33,253 bases of DNA from Fluviicola sp. (GTDB lineage Bacteria > Bacteroidota > Bacteroidia > Flavobacteriales_D > Crocinitomicaceae): the NCBI GenBank assembly GCA_017983675.1, contig JAGOAZ010000012.1:48306-81558 (forward strand), read 5' to 3'. The notes under the pieces are model-generated. The model searched no databases and was not told the DNA's origin. It saw only the letters and a list, made by a program, of their open reading frames with translations. This document shows, in pieces, positions 9,304-17,489 of this stretch (positions are counted from its first letter, which is position 1; every line of letters begins with the position of its first letter). The translations under genes were made by a program, and so were the position numbers.

Positions 9304-11967
9304 ATGAAAAGAATAGTATTTTTATTTTCTTTCTTATCAATTCAACTAACAGCTTTTTCTCAGTTAGGTGTTGGTACAAATTCTCCAGACGCATCTGCTC
9401 AATTAGATGTAACTGCAACGAATAAAGGATTTCTAGCTCCTCGAATAGCATTGACAAGTACAGCTGATGTTACAACTATTACTGCGCCAGCAACGGGATT
9501 GATGGTTTATAACACTGCTACTGCAGGAACGGCTCCGAGTAATGTTATTCCAGGTTATTATTATTTTAATGGAGTGAAATGGACTCGATTCATTAACAAC
9601 CAACCGGATGCGACAATAGATTTTAACACAGCCAACCCTAATTCAGGTTCACCAACTTTTACTCCAAATACTCCTCAAAGCTCGGATTATATTTATATTA
9701 GTACAATTGATGCAAGTCAATGGATTTGGAATGGGACTTCTTATGTAACTTATACAGCACCAGCTTCTACACCATGGTACTTAGCTAATTCTACAAATGA
9801 TGCGGGAAGTAATAAAACAGCTAACATATGGAGAAGCGGTAATGTAGGTATTGGACTTAATAATCCTAATTTCCCCCTTGATGTAAGTACATCAACAACA
9901 AGCTCATACGTAGTAGCAGCGAGATTCCTAGCTCCTAACAATACAACTGCAGGCAATGCTACAATGTTAAATTTTGGTGTGTCATCAACTGCTGCAGGTA
10001 ATAGCGCTGATTGGCGTTATATTTATCAAGGTAATGGTGCAGCTACAAATAGATTAGATTTTGGTATGAGTGGCTACGCTGCTCCCATGATGAGTTATTT
10101 GAATAATGGAAATGTTGGAGTCGGTACGATTGCTCCATCAGCTAAAGTTCATGTTCAAGGTATTCAAGCAACCCTGGGTGCTAATGCCAATGCTCCAATG
10201 CTTAGATTATCTCGACCAACATGGTCCGGATTTAAATATGGAAGTGCCGCACAATTTAATCTAGGTACTTATGATGATGGTGTTAATCCAGGAAATGCTA
10301 AATCTCGTTTAGATATAGCATTAACTAATGTAGCTGATGAAACAACTTTAACCAATGTAATGACTTGGTTAGGTAATGGATATGTTGGAATTGGTACAGT
10401 TGCACCAAGTGCACCTTTAGTTGTTCAAGGTGTTTCTGGAAAAGGTTCTCTTAAATTAATAGCACCTTCAGTAGCAGGTGCAGGTGATAATTGGTGGTTA
10501 GGTTTTGGCCATGGAACAACATCTACAGATGCCAATGACAGAGCTCGTATTGGAGTTGACATTGCTGCTGGTGGTTCTGGTCGTTTGTTTTTCACAACAG
10601 GGCCAACAGGTACACAAACAAGAGCTATGTTTATTGATGAAAGTCAACGTGTAGGTATAGGTACGAGTGCTCCAACTACACGATTAGATGTTGTAGGTGG
10701 TTTTCATTTAAGAGATATAGCGGGTGCTGTAGGTACAAGTTATGGGATTGAGTTTAACACAAATTCTTCTGCACCTCGTATTGATTGGGTGTATAACGGA
10801 GGGTATATCGGTCAATTTTCATCAGATGCAAATGATTTTAATTTAAGAAACTCCAAATTAGCTACAGGTGGTTTTCGTTTTTACACCAATCCCGCAGGAT
10901 CTTCAGTTGAACGCTTGACCATACTAAATAATGGAAATGTTGGTGTGAATACAATTGCTCCAACTTCATCACTTCATGTTACTGGAGTTATTACAGAAGA
11001 TGTAACTTCTCAAGATAACTTTTCAAATGGATTAAATATTCGTAAAAGAGGGAATTCAACTGCTTCGACAGGTGCTGTTGCTAGTGCAGCAGAAATAGGA
11101 TACCATTCATTTTATGGTTGGAATGGTACAGGATATGCGCGTGGTGCTTATGTGTTTGCAACTGCTGCTGAAAATTTCACAGCAACTGCAAATGGTACTA
11201 ATTATGCGATTTTTACAACTGCTAATGGAACAACTGGTAGTGTTGAGCGATTGAAAATTATGCACAATGGAAATATTGGAATTGGAACTGGCAATCCAAA
11301 TGGTGCTTTGACATTGTTTGGACCTTCTTCATTAACACTTCCGACAAACATTCAGGGGTCAATAGGTGCGACGAAAGAATTGGTGTTTGGTAGAGGTGGT
11401 TTAACAACAGGTTTTGCTGCAATTACAGGTGTTGATAACGGCCAATATGGTGGTGGTTTATCTTTTGTAGTTAAACCTACAGGTACTAATGACTTCCCTA
11501 CAAATGCTATTCAAGCAATGGTATTGGATTGGAATGGAAATATGGGATTAGGAACGGGTTCACCTACTCAACGTTTAGATGTAAATGGCCAAGTTCGTAT
11601 CCGTACAATCAATTCAGGTGCTGCAACTGATAGTTTATTAGTTGTAAATGGTGGTGTTGTCAAAAGCGTTTCACGATCTGCAACGGTAAATACGCAAACG
11701 GCTAATTACACATTGACAACTTCAGATAATGGTGCAATCTTAATTATGAATAGTGCTTCTGCTGTTACAGTAACAGTTCCTGCAACATTGCCTGCTGGTT
11801 TTATTGTTCAAATAATTCAAAAAGGTGCTGGTCAAGTCACTGTAACTGGTTCTGGTGCTACAATGAACAGTGCTAATGGTTTTAAAACAAGAACATTAAA
11901 TAGTGCAATAGGTGTAGTAATGGAATCAGCTACGCTAGGTTATGTAACTGGTGATTCAAACTTTTAA
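9304..11967 (+). CDS. Secreted phage-tail-fibre-like repeat protein
   Basis: 887 residues with a signal peptide (ends LTAFSQ). The opening GVGTNSPDASAQLDV plus GFLAPRIALTST is the usual start of Bacteroidota tail-fibre-like proteins. Seven motifs of the form NGNVGIGTxxPxxxLxVxG recur near residues 180, 268, 360, 448, 543, 656 and 743, so a trimeric beta-fibre of about 90-110-residue modules is likely. The last hundred residues (from TANYTLTTSDNGAIL to ATLGYVTGDSNF) resemble a C-terminal domain found in phage structural proteins: SASAVTVTVPATLPAG, then GAGQVTVTGSGATMNS. No S74 chaperone domain and no T9SS tail are visible, so how it leaves the periplasm is unclear. It probably forms a complex with the neighbouring proteins. 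Confidence 0.82.
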   Translation: MKRIVFLFSFLSIQLTAFSQLGVGTNSPDASAQLDVTATNKGFLAPRIALTSTADVTTITAPATGLMVYNTATAGTAPSNVIPGYYYFNGVKWTRFINNQPDATIDFNTANPNSGSPTFTPNTPQSSDYIYISTIDASQWIWNGTSYVTYTAPASTPWYLANSTNDAGSNKTANIWRSGNVGIGLNNPNFPLDVSTSTTSSYVVAARFLAPNNTTAGNATMLNFGVSSTAAGNSADWRYIYQGNGAATNRLDFGMSGYAAPMMSYLNNGNVGVGTIAPSAKVHVQGIQATLGANANAPMLRLSRPTWSGFKYGSAAQFNLGTYDDGVNPGNAKSRLDIALTNVADETTLTNVMTWLGNGYVGIGTVAPSAPLVVQGVSGKGSLKLIAPSVAGAGDNWWLGFGHGTTSTDANDRARIGVDIAAGGSGRLFFTTGPTGTQTRAMFIDESQRVGIGTSAPTTRLDVVGGFHLRDIAGAVGTSYGIEFNTNSSAPRIDWVYNGGYIGQFSSDANDFNLRNSKLATGGFRFYTNPAGSSVERLTILNNGNVGVNTIAPTSSLHVTGVITEDVTSQDNFSNGLNIRKRGNSTASTGAVASAAEIGYHSFYGWNGTGYARGAYVFATAAENFTATANGTNYAIFTTANGTTGSVERLKIMHNGNIGIGTGNPNGALTLFGPSSLTLPTNIQGSIGATKELVFGRGGLTTGFAAITGVDNGQYGGGLSFVVKPTGTNDFPTNAIQAMVLDWNGNMGLGTGSPTQRLDVNGQVRIRTINSGAATDSLLVVNGGVVKSVSRSATVNTQTANYTLTTSDNGAILIMNSASAVTVTVPATLPAGFIVQIIQKGAGQVTVTGSGATMNSANGFKTRTLNSAIGVVMESATLGYVTGDSNF

Positions 11968-11977
11968 TTAAGACTTT

Positions 11978-12823
11978 ATGAAACTTTTATTTAGTGTTTT
12001 ATTTTTATTTATTTCACTTTTAGGATTGACGCAAATTAACAGTCAGTTTGTTTCAATAAAGCCTTTTTACACAAATAATATAACCTTTCAATATACCGGT
12101 GCTATACAAACTTGGACAGTGCCAGCAGGTGTATTTGCATTGTATATTGAATTATATGGTGCCGCTGGAGGAGATGCGAACACAATTCTAGGTGGAAAAG
12201 GTGGTAAAGTAACCTGCTATTTACCTGTATCTCCTGGCCAAGTATTAAACTTGACAGTTGGGGGTAAACCAACCACTCAAACAGCTGTTTATGGTTTTGG
12301 TGGTACAGGCGGTTATTCAACTGCCAATGCGTCAAATACCTCTCGAGCAGGTGGTGGATTATCCGGAATATCATTTGGAACACCAATAACTCAGGCGAAT
12401 GCTCGTGCAATTGCAGCTGGTGGCGGCGGCGCTTCCTTTGGGTATTCTCCAGATCCAACTGGTGGAAATGGAGGTGGAACAACAGGTGCTAATGGAGTGG
12501 GTGGATTTGGCTCAAATAGCCAAGGAAGAGGTGGTTCACCAACGAGTGGTGGAATAGCCGGTACACCATACGATACGAATAATACACTACCAACTGCTGG
12601 TTCTGCAATTAGCGGTGGAAACGGCGGAATTGTTAGTGTTTCATCTCATAATGGTGGAGCAGGTGGCGGTGCTGGTTATTTCGGCGGTGGTGGCGGTGCT
12701 GGTGGCGGTGCTGCTCAAGGCGGTGGCGGCGGTGGTTCTTCCTGGGCTCATGCGTCATGTGCCAATACTCAGCATTTTTCAGGTGTAAATTCAGGCCATG
12801 GATACATAATTATATATTATTAA
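11978..12823 (+). CDS. Secreted glycine-rich protein, copy 1
   Basis: 281 residues; signal peptide of about 22 residues (LLFSVLFLFISLLGLTQI). A jelly-roll-like opening (TWTVPAGVFALYIELYGAAGG) leads into a long glycine-rich region with GGKGGKV, GGGGAS, GGNGGG and runs of five to six glycines. It ends SSWAHASCANTQ and HGYIIIYY. The layout fits the glycine-rich domain seen in ALK-type receptors and in polyglycine-II adhesin tips, but I infer only the fold class, not a function. It starts ten bases after the tail-fibre-like gene, so they are likely one transcript. It has no T9SS tail. Copy 2 at 13074 is nearly identical through much of the core. Confidence 0.82.
   Translation: MKLLFSVLFLFISLLGLTQINSQFVSIKPFYTNNITFQYTGAIQTWTVPAGVFALYIELYGAAGGDANTILGGKGGKVTCYLPVSPGQVLNLTVGGKPTTQTAVYGFGGTGGYSTANASNTSRAGGGLSGISFGTPITQANARAIAAGGGGASFGYSPDPTGGNGGGTTGANGVGGFGSNSQGRGGSPTSGGIAGTPYDTNNTLPTAGSAISGGNGGIVSVSSHNGGAGGGAGYFGGGGGAGGGAAQGGGGGGSSWAHASCANTQHFSGVNSGHGYIIIYY
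12107..12420 (+). repeat. Near-identical duplicated core, copy 1
   Basis: Pairs with 13206-13519 at a fixed offset of 1099 bases. I count four substitutions in 314 bases, and the first 170 bases (12107-12276) are identical. Identity starts abruptly; the signal peptide and the next ~20 codons differ strongly between the two genes. Confidence 0.93.
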
Positions 12824-13073
12824 TTCTTTATAAATTTACTTTTTACTACTATCAATAATAGCTTGATAACTTTTACTACTACCAATATTGCTTTATTTGT
12901 TTTTAATAAGCTTTTACTACTACTAATTAGCTGTTTTATTTTGATTAACAGCTTTTGCTTTACTGATTATTAATTGATTTCAATCACCTGTTTTTTGTTT
13001 GTTTTGTGCGAATCTATTCATTTGTACTAACTTATGAATTTCAACGAGGATGATTTTTTAAATTTTTCTAACT
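12824..13073. other. 250-bp intergenic region with a thrice-repeated TTTTACTACTA motif
   Basis: No gene is visible. TTTTACTACTA occurs at 12841-12851, 12871-12881 and 12912-12922. A small stem, AGCTGTT (12929-12935) with AACAGCT (12947-12953), is followed by a T-rich stretch and may be a weak terminator of copy 1. Copy 2 could have its own promoter in the remainder, but no clear TTG/TAnnTTTG pair was found. Confidence 0.6.
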
Positions 13074-13922
13074 ATGAAATTATTGCAACTACTACTTTCT
13101 ATTTTTCTTGTATCGAAAATGGCTTTTGGTCAATTAACACCAGAATTTGTTTCTTTGAAACCAAGGTACACGCAAAGTGTTACATTTAATTATACAGGAG
13201 CAAATCAAACTTGGACAGTGCCAGCAGGTGTATTTGCATTGTATATTGAATTATATGGTGCCGCTGGAGGAGATGCGAACACAATTCTAGGTGGAAAAGG
13301 TGGTAAAGTAACCTGCTATTTACCTGTATCTCCTGGCCAAGTATTAAACTTGACAGTTGGGGGTAAACCAACCACGCAAACAGCTGTTTATGGTTTTGGT
13401 GGTGCAGGCGGATATTCAACTGCCAATGCGTCAAACACCTCTCGAGCAGGTGGTGGATTATCCGGAATATCATTTGGAACACCAATAACTCAGGCGAATG
13501 CTCGTGCAATTGCAGCTGGTGGCGGTGGTGCTTCGTTTGGCATTTATCCAAATTCAACTGGTGGAAATGGTGGAGGAACTACAGGTGCTAATGGTGTAAG
13601 TGGATTTGGTTCTAATTGTCAAGGAAAAGGTGGTTCACAAACTAGCGGAGGAATTGCTGGTACACAATATGATCCTAATATTTCACTACCAACTGCTGGT
13701 TCTGCAATTAGCGGTGGAAACGGCGGAATTGTTAGTGTTTCATCTCATAATGGTGGTGCTGGTGGCGGAGCAGGTTATTTTGGCGGTGGCGGCGGAGCCG
13801 GAGGTGGAAATGCACAAGGCGGCGGTGGTGGCGGTTCTTCCTGGACACATGCGTCATGTGCCAACACTCAGCATTTTTCGGGTGTAAATTCAGGGAATGG
13901 TTACATAATCATATTCTATTGA
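13074..13922 (+). CDS. Secreted glycine-rich protein, copy 2
   Basis: 282 residues with its own distinct signal peptide (ends KMAFGQ), then the same design as copy 1: TWTVPAGVFALYIELYGAAGG, a glycine-rich middle, GGGGGGSSWTHASCANTQ and a GYIIIFY end. The core DNA matches copy 1 almost perfectly. The stretch encoding residues ~160-205 has diverged (NSTGGNGGG, GKGGSQTSGG versus PDPTGGNGGG, GRGGSPTSGG), then identity rises again. The two cysteines CQGKG and SCANTQ differ in part: copy 1 has Ser in place of the first. This is a paralogue with probable gene conversion. No T9SS tail. It lies 250 bases after copy 1, so it may be separately transcribed. Confidence 0.82.
   Translation: MKLLQLLLSIFLVSKMAFGQLTPEFVSLKPRYTQSVTFNYTGANQTWTVPAGVFALYIELYGAAGGDANTILGGKGGKVTCYLPVSPGQVLNLTVGGKPTTQTAVYGFGGAGGYSTANASNTSRAGGGLSGISFGTPITQANARAIAAGGGGASFGIYPNSTGGNGGGTTGANGVSGFGSNCQGKGGSQTSGGIAGTQYDPNISLPTAGSAISGGNGGIVSVSSHNGGAGGGAGYFGGGGGAGGGNAQGGGGGGSSWTHASCANTQHFSGVNSGNGYIIIFY
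13206..13519 (+). repeat. Near-identical duplicated core, copy 2
   Basis: Partner of 12107-12420. The four substitutions include one that changes an amino acid (Thr to Ala in the GFGGTGG/GFGGAGG motif); the others are silent. Confidence 0.93.
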
Positions 13923-14090
13923 TTTATATTTTCACTTTCGTTAAAACATAAATTAGTTATTTCTAACAGCTTAAACTATAATTAAATTCGTTTTTCACTA
14001 AAAATAAATTATCTATTTGTTAATTCCTACTCATGTTGCTTTTTGTAAGGTGGTTTATGAAACATAATGGATAAAGAAATTTAATTGTAA

Positions 14091-14419
14091 GTGGATGGTG
14101 TAAACAGCAAATGGAAGTTTGCAAAACAACTCAAACCTAGTTCTGAAAATTCTAAAAAGAAGTATTTCTGTGGAATTTAAATTCAGTTTTCTAACGATAG
14201 TTTAAATTGGAAATCAATAGTTTCAAATAGTATTTTTTATATTGTTTAATTGAATGACTCTTTAGGTGCATCACAGTATTTAAGAACCGATAATGTAGTG
14301 CTTTATGATTGCTATAAAGGTGTTTTTTTGTATGGAAAGATGCACGTAATTTAAACTTATCAGCTCAAGAGCTAATACACCTTGTAACTATTCTTGAATT
14401 TAATTCGTTTGAAAATTGA
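14091..14419 (+). pseudogene. Possible decayed reading frame
   Basis: One frame reads from 14091 (VDGVNSKWKFAKQLKPSSEN) with in-frame TAA codons at 14178 and 14247, then NDSLGASQYLRTDNVVLYD up to a run of seven T at 14323-14329. Adding one T there would join it to a second frame (VWKDARNLNLSAQELIHLV) that ends at the TGA at 14417-14419. Fewer stops appear than expected for random AT-rich DNA, but the difference is small. No family recognised and no start or signal peptide visible. Tentative. Confidence 0.2.
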
Positions 14420-14523
14420 TATAACGTTTAATAACTTAAATGGTCAGCGTTTATACCTTTCACTAATTGAATGAAACATCAGGTTCTTAAAATTGAATAA
14501 CAGCATGATGTTGTATAAAATCA

Positions 14524-14562
14524 AAACAAAAAAAGCCGTACTAAAAAATAGAACGGCTTTTG
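14524..14562 (-). terminator. Rho-independent terminator of rplS
   Basis: AAAAGCCGT (14531-14539) pairs with ACGGCTTTT (14553-14561) around a 13-base loop. Read on the minus strand the stem is followed by a T-rich tail interrupted by a single G. It lies about 17 bases beyond the rplS stop codon. Confidence 0.82.
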
Positions 14563-14578
14563 AATTATGTAGTAACTC

Positions 14579-14938
14579 TTATTGTTGAGTAAATCTTCTT
14601 TTTTCTTTGATACGAGCTGCTTTACCTGTAAGTCCACGGAAGTAGAAAATACGAGCGCGACGTACAGCACCATGCTTGTTAACCACAATGTTATCAATGA
14701 AAGGAGATGAAATAGGGAAGATACGCTCTACACCAACATTTCCTGACATTTTACGAACTGTAAAGGTTTCAGTAGTACCAGAACCACGACGTTGCAAAAC
14801 AACACCTTGAAATTGCTGAATACGCTCTTTATTTCCTTCTTTAATCTTATATGATACAGTTACGGTATCTCCCGCACCAAATTTCGGGAATTCTTTTAGC
14901 TCTACTAACTCTTTTTGAAGTTCTCTGATAAAATCCAT
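14579..14938 (-). CDS. rplS: 50S ribosomal protein L19
   Basis: 119 residues, the normal length for bacterial L19. Recognised by [64 protein letters not shown] and the basic C-terminus [21 protein letters not shown]19 sits at the interface between the 30S and 50S subunits. It is a single-gene unit here, with a candidate promoter upstream (14977-15006) and a terminator downstream. It is divergent from the RimB/RimK operon, which begins 211 bases away. Confidence 0.98.
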   Translation of the reverse strand: MDFIRELQKELVELKEFPKFGAGDTVTVSYKIKEGNKERIQQFQGVVLQRRGSGTTETFTVRKMSGNVGVERIFPISSPFIDNIVVNKHGAVRRARIFYFRGLTGKAARIKEKRRFTQQ

Positions 14939-14976
14939 GACGCTTTTTTTCTTTCAAAATCCCATAATTGGGGGTG

Positions 14977-15006
14977 CAATATTACGAATAATATTTCAAA
15001 AACAAA
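14977..15006 (-). promoter_or_regulatory. Candidate rplS promoter, Bacteroidota type
   Basis: On the minus strand TTTG (15003-15006) is followed 18 bases later by TAATATTG (14977-14984), one mismatch from the TAnnTTTG -7 consensus used by the Bacteroidota housekeeping sigma factor. It lies about 38 bases upstream of the rplS ATG. Confidence 0.45.
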
Positions 15007-15149
15007 TCCTATTGCACTAACTTTTTTCAATATTCTGCTTTTTTTTTCGTTTCGCCACTTTTTTTGGTATTTTCGAAGGCGTTTTTTAAGCGCATCAGTC
15101 GTACTTTGTAATTTAGGTACAAACTGTTAAAATGATTAACACAAGATGA

Positions 15150-15602
15150 ATGACAAAGACCGTTGATAAATTTATAATTGGTAGAAAAGACATCGTTTCA
15201 TTTCCTGCATTCGGGTTAGAACATGTTCCTGTTAAAATAGATTCTGGAGCATATTCAAGTTCCATGCATTGCTCACTCATACAATTCGTGACAAATGTTG
15301 ACACTCCTTTTTTAGAAGTTATTTTTCTTGACCCAAATACTCCCGGTTACACGGGCAAAGTTGAACGTTTTTACGAATTCAAACGAAAAATTGTTAAAAG
15401 TTCAAATGGCGTCGCACAAGAACGTTTTTTTATAAAAGGAAGTATATCTTTGTTTCATCAAACGTTTGATACGCTTTTTTCATTAACAGAACGAACTGGT
15501 TTGCGTATACCAGTTCTTTTGGGTCGTAGATTGTTAAACAAACGTTTTTTAATAGATACTTCCAAAACAATGTGTTCGTATAAAACCGAACAGCAAAAAT
15601 AA
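15150..15602 (+). CDS. RimB-like retropepsin-type protease (PF05618, 'ATP-dependent zinc protease' family)
   Basis: 150 residues, typical for this family. KIDSGAYSSSMH (Asp31 in DSGA) matches the aspartic-protease signature D[ST]GA, and the C-terminal IPVLLGRRLLNKRFLIDTSK supplies the usual hydrophobic-hydrophobic-Gly pair. The historical name 'ATP-dependent zinc protease' is probably misleading, since the motif looks retropepsin-like. In pseudomonads the homologue RimB is encoded with rimK and modulates RimK activity. The ATG at 15150 is used because upstream ATGs in this frame run into a TGA. Its stop is 24 bases before the RimK start, so the two are co-transcribed. I saw no signal peptide; it is cytoplasmic. 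Confidence 0.85.
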   Translation: MTKTVDKFIIGRKDIVSFPAFGLEHVPVKIDSGAYSSSMHCSLIQFVTNVDTPFLEVIFLDPNTPGYTGKVERFYEFKRKIVKSSNGVAQERFFIKGSISLFHQTFDTLFSLTERTGLRIPVLLGRRLLNKRFLIDTSKTMCSYKTEQQK

Positions 15603-15626
15603 AAACCCAATTCACACAGGTATTAA

Positions 15627-16505
15627 ATGAAAATAGCTATTTTATCAAGAAATGCTGACTTGTATTCTACTAGAAGATTAGTAGAAGCTGCAACGCAACG
15701 CGGTCATGACCCACATGTAATTGATCACTTAAAATGTAATATCGAAATTGAACAAAAAGGTCCAACCTTGTTTTATGGTTCTGAATACCTGGAAGGTTTT
15801 CGTGCTGTGATTCCTCGTATTGGAGCTTCTGTTACGTTTTACGGAACCGCAGTTGTGCGTCAGTTTGAAATGATGGGCGTTTTTTCAGCAGTAGGTTCAA
15901 GAGGAATTGTGCATTCACGCGATAAATTACGTTGTTTACAAGTGCTTTCGAAGGAAGGGATAGGTTTACCCAAAACTGTTTTTACCAATTACTCCAGAAA
16001 TGTTGAGCATGTAGTAGAATCAGCTGGTGGTGCGCCTGTCGTATTAAAATTATTAGAAGGAACACAAGGTTTAGGTGTTGTGCTTGCTGAAAATCAAAAT
16101 GCTGCGCAATCGGTTTTGGAAGCATTTAACGGGTTACGAGCGCGTGTCATTGTGCAAGAGTTTATTCGCGAAGCAAATGGAGCAGATATCCGTGCGTTTG
16201 TCGTGGATGGCGAAGTCGTTGGTGCAATGAAACGTCAAGGGAAGGAAGGCGAATTCCGTTCTAACTTGCACCGAGGTGGTTCAGCCTTGCAGATTATTTT
16301 AACCGAAGAAGAAAAAGAAACAGCAATCAAAGCAGCTGCTGCAGTTGGACTTGGTGTTGCTGGCGTTGACATGTTGCAATCAACAAGAGGTCCCTTGGTA
16401 TTAGAAGTAAATTCTTCTCCAGGTTTGGAAGGCATTGAACGTGCAACAGGAGTAGATGTAGCAGGTAAAATTATAGCATATATCGAAAAAAGTGTAGCAC
16501 AATAA
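15627..16505 (+). CDS. rimK: RimK family alpha-L-glutamate ligase
   Basis: 292 residues, close to E. coli RimK (300). The N-terminal preATP-grasp region [21 protein letters not shown] and [11 protein letters not shown] are family-typical. ATP-grasp elements include [11 protein letters not shown] (residues 141-151), [26 protein letters not shown] and the metal-binding [14 protein letters not shown]. RimK ligates glutamate to the C-terminus of ribosomal protein S6 and can make poly-alpha-glutamate in vitro. The S6 tail of this organism is not in the window, so the substrate is inferred. The stop is immediately followed by the ATG of the next gene with no gap, indicating translational coupling. 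Confidence 0.92.
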   Translation: MKIAILSRNADLYSTRRLVEAATQRGHDPHVIDHLKCNIEIEQKGPTLFYGSEYLEGFRAVIPRIGASVTFYGTAVVRQFEMMGVFSAVGSRGIVHSRDKLRCLQVLSKEGIGLPKTVFTNYSRNVEHVVESAGGAPVVLKLLEGTQGLGVVLAENQNAAQSVLEAFNGLRARVIVQEFIREANGADIRAFVVDGEVVGAMKRQGKEGEFRSNLHRGGSALQIILTEEEKETAIKAAAAVGLGVAGVDMLQSTRGPLVLEVNSSPGLEGIERATGVDVAGKIIAYIEKSVAQ

Positions 16506-17489
16506 ATGGCAAAGCGATTTTTTATTTTAGGAAAAGAAGTTCAACCAGGACAAAGTGTTGAACTAAGTATGAACGTAGCAAAATTGCATACACACACACC
16601 GATACAAGTACCCGTTTTTGTTGAACGAGCAGAAAAAGATGGTCCCGTTTTATTATTGATGGCTGGCATGCACGGCGATGAAATCAATGGAATGGAAATT
16701 ATCCGTCGGGTTATTCGTAAAAAATGGAACAAACCAATTGCTGGTACAATTATTTGCCTACCTGTTTTTAATATTTTTGGATATTTATCTGTAACCCGCG
16801 AATTACCGGATGGTCGCGATTTGAACCGTTGCTTTCCTGGTTCCAAAAACGGATCGTTAGCGAGTCAGTTTGCATACCAATTCATGAAAGAAATTGCTCC
16901 TCATGTTGATGTAATGATCGATTTTCATACGGGTGCTGCACAACGTTCGAATATTCCACAAATTCGTTGTTTGATAAGCGATCCAGTGAGCATGGAACTA
17001 GCGCAAGTATTCAATCCGCCATTCATTGTTCATTCCAATTACATCAGTAAATCAGTTCGTGAAGCGATGAATAAAATTCAGAAAAAGATTTTATTATTTG
17101 AAGGAGGAAAAGCGAATTCGATCGATGAGAACATTGTTGAAGAAGGATTAGCTGGGATTCAACGTGTGTTGAATCATTTACACATGAAAGCTTTTAAAAC
17201 AGAGTCAACTGAACGAAAACCAATTGTGATTGAATCTTCCAAATGGTTGCGTTCACCACAATCGGGCGTTTTTCAAACACAAATTTCAAACGGACAATTG
17301 GTTCATGAAGGAACTGTTTTAGGTTTCGTTTCTGATCCATACGGTGGGGTAGAACGCAAAATTAAAGCACACATGGAAGGTTATGTCATTTGCGTCAATG
17401 AAGCGCCACTTGTCAATAAAGGAGACGCATTATTTCATATCGGTACATCAATCGATATTTACAATCAAATGGACGAACATGCAAACTAA
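16506..17489 (+). CDS. Succinylglutamate desuccinylase/aspartoacylase-like M14 zinc enzyme
   Basis: 327 residues. Zinc ligands are visible as GMHGDEINGME (His56, Glu59) and DFHTGA (His141). RDLNR (residues 104-108) forms part of the substrate pocket, and LFEGGKAN holds the probable catalytic Glu199. The C-terminal SGVFQTQISNGQLVHEGTVLGFV and PLVNKGDALFHI form a small beta domain common in this subfamily. Family members hydrolyse N-acyl amino acids or act as carboxypeptidases. The gene abuts rimK and overlaps the next gene by 11 bases. One inference is that it trims or recycles glutamyl products of RimK, but amino-acid deacylation is an equally safe reading. Confidence 0.85.
   Translation: MAKRFFILGKEVQPGQSVELSMNVAKLHTHTPIQVPVFVERAEKDGPVLLLMAGMHGDEINGMEIIRRVIRKKWNKPIAGTIICLPVFNIFGYLSVTRELPDGRDLNRCFPGSKNGSLASQFAYQFMKEIAPHVDVMIDFHTGAAQRSNIPQIRCLISDPVSMELAQVFNPPFIVHSNYISKSVREAMNKIQKKILLFEGGKANSIDENIVEEGLAGIQRVLNHLHMKAFKTESTERKPIVIESSKWLRSPQSGVFQTQISNGQLVHEGTVLGFVSDPYGGVERKIKAHMEGYVICVNEAPLVNKGDALFHIGTSIDIYNQMDEHAN

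Larger units (their letters stand above)
13923..14578. other. 656-bp stretch without an intact gene
   Basis: No open frame of useful length on either strand. The left third is AT-rich with no structure I can name. The middle (14091-14419) may be a decayed coding sequence, listed separately. The right end holds the rplS terminator at 14524-14562. No tRNA-like cloverleaf or mobile-element end was recognised. Confidence 0.6.

Noticed and set aside
12102..13887. Antisense and alternative-frame open frames over the glycine-rich genes
   Set aside because: They arise from glycine-codon-rich DNA (GGN runs read in other frames give Leu/Val/His-rich peptides) and lack signals.
7753..13922. Prophage or phage-derived tailocin
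   Set aside because: Tail-fibre-like sequence is present, but all products have signal peptides, and no capsid, sheath, tape-measure, lysis or integrase genes are seen.
13923..14578. Small RNA or tRNA gene in the long gap
   Set aside because: No cloverleaf or clear promoter-terminator pair on the plus strand; the only strong hairpin belongs to rplS.
17383..17478. Longer start for the SpoU methyltransferase
   Set aside because: It is entirely inside the M14 gene; the family begins near the ATG at 17479.
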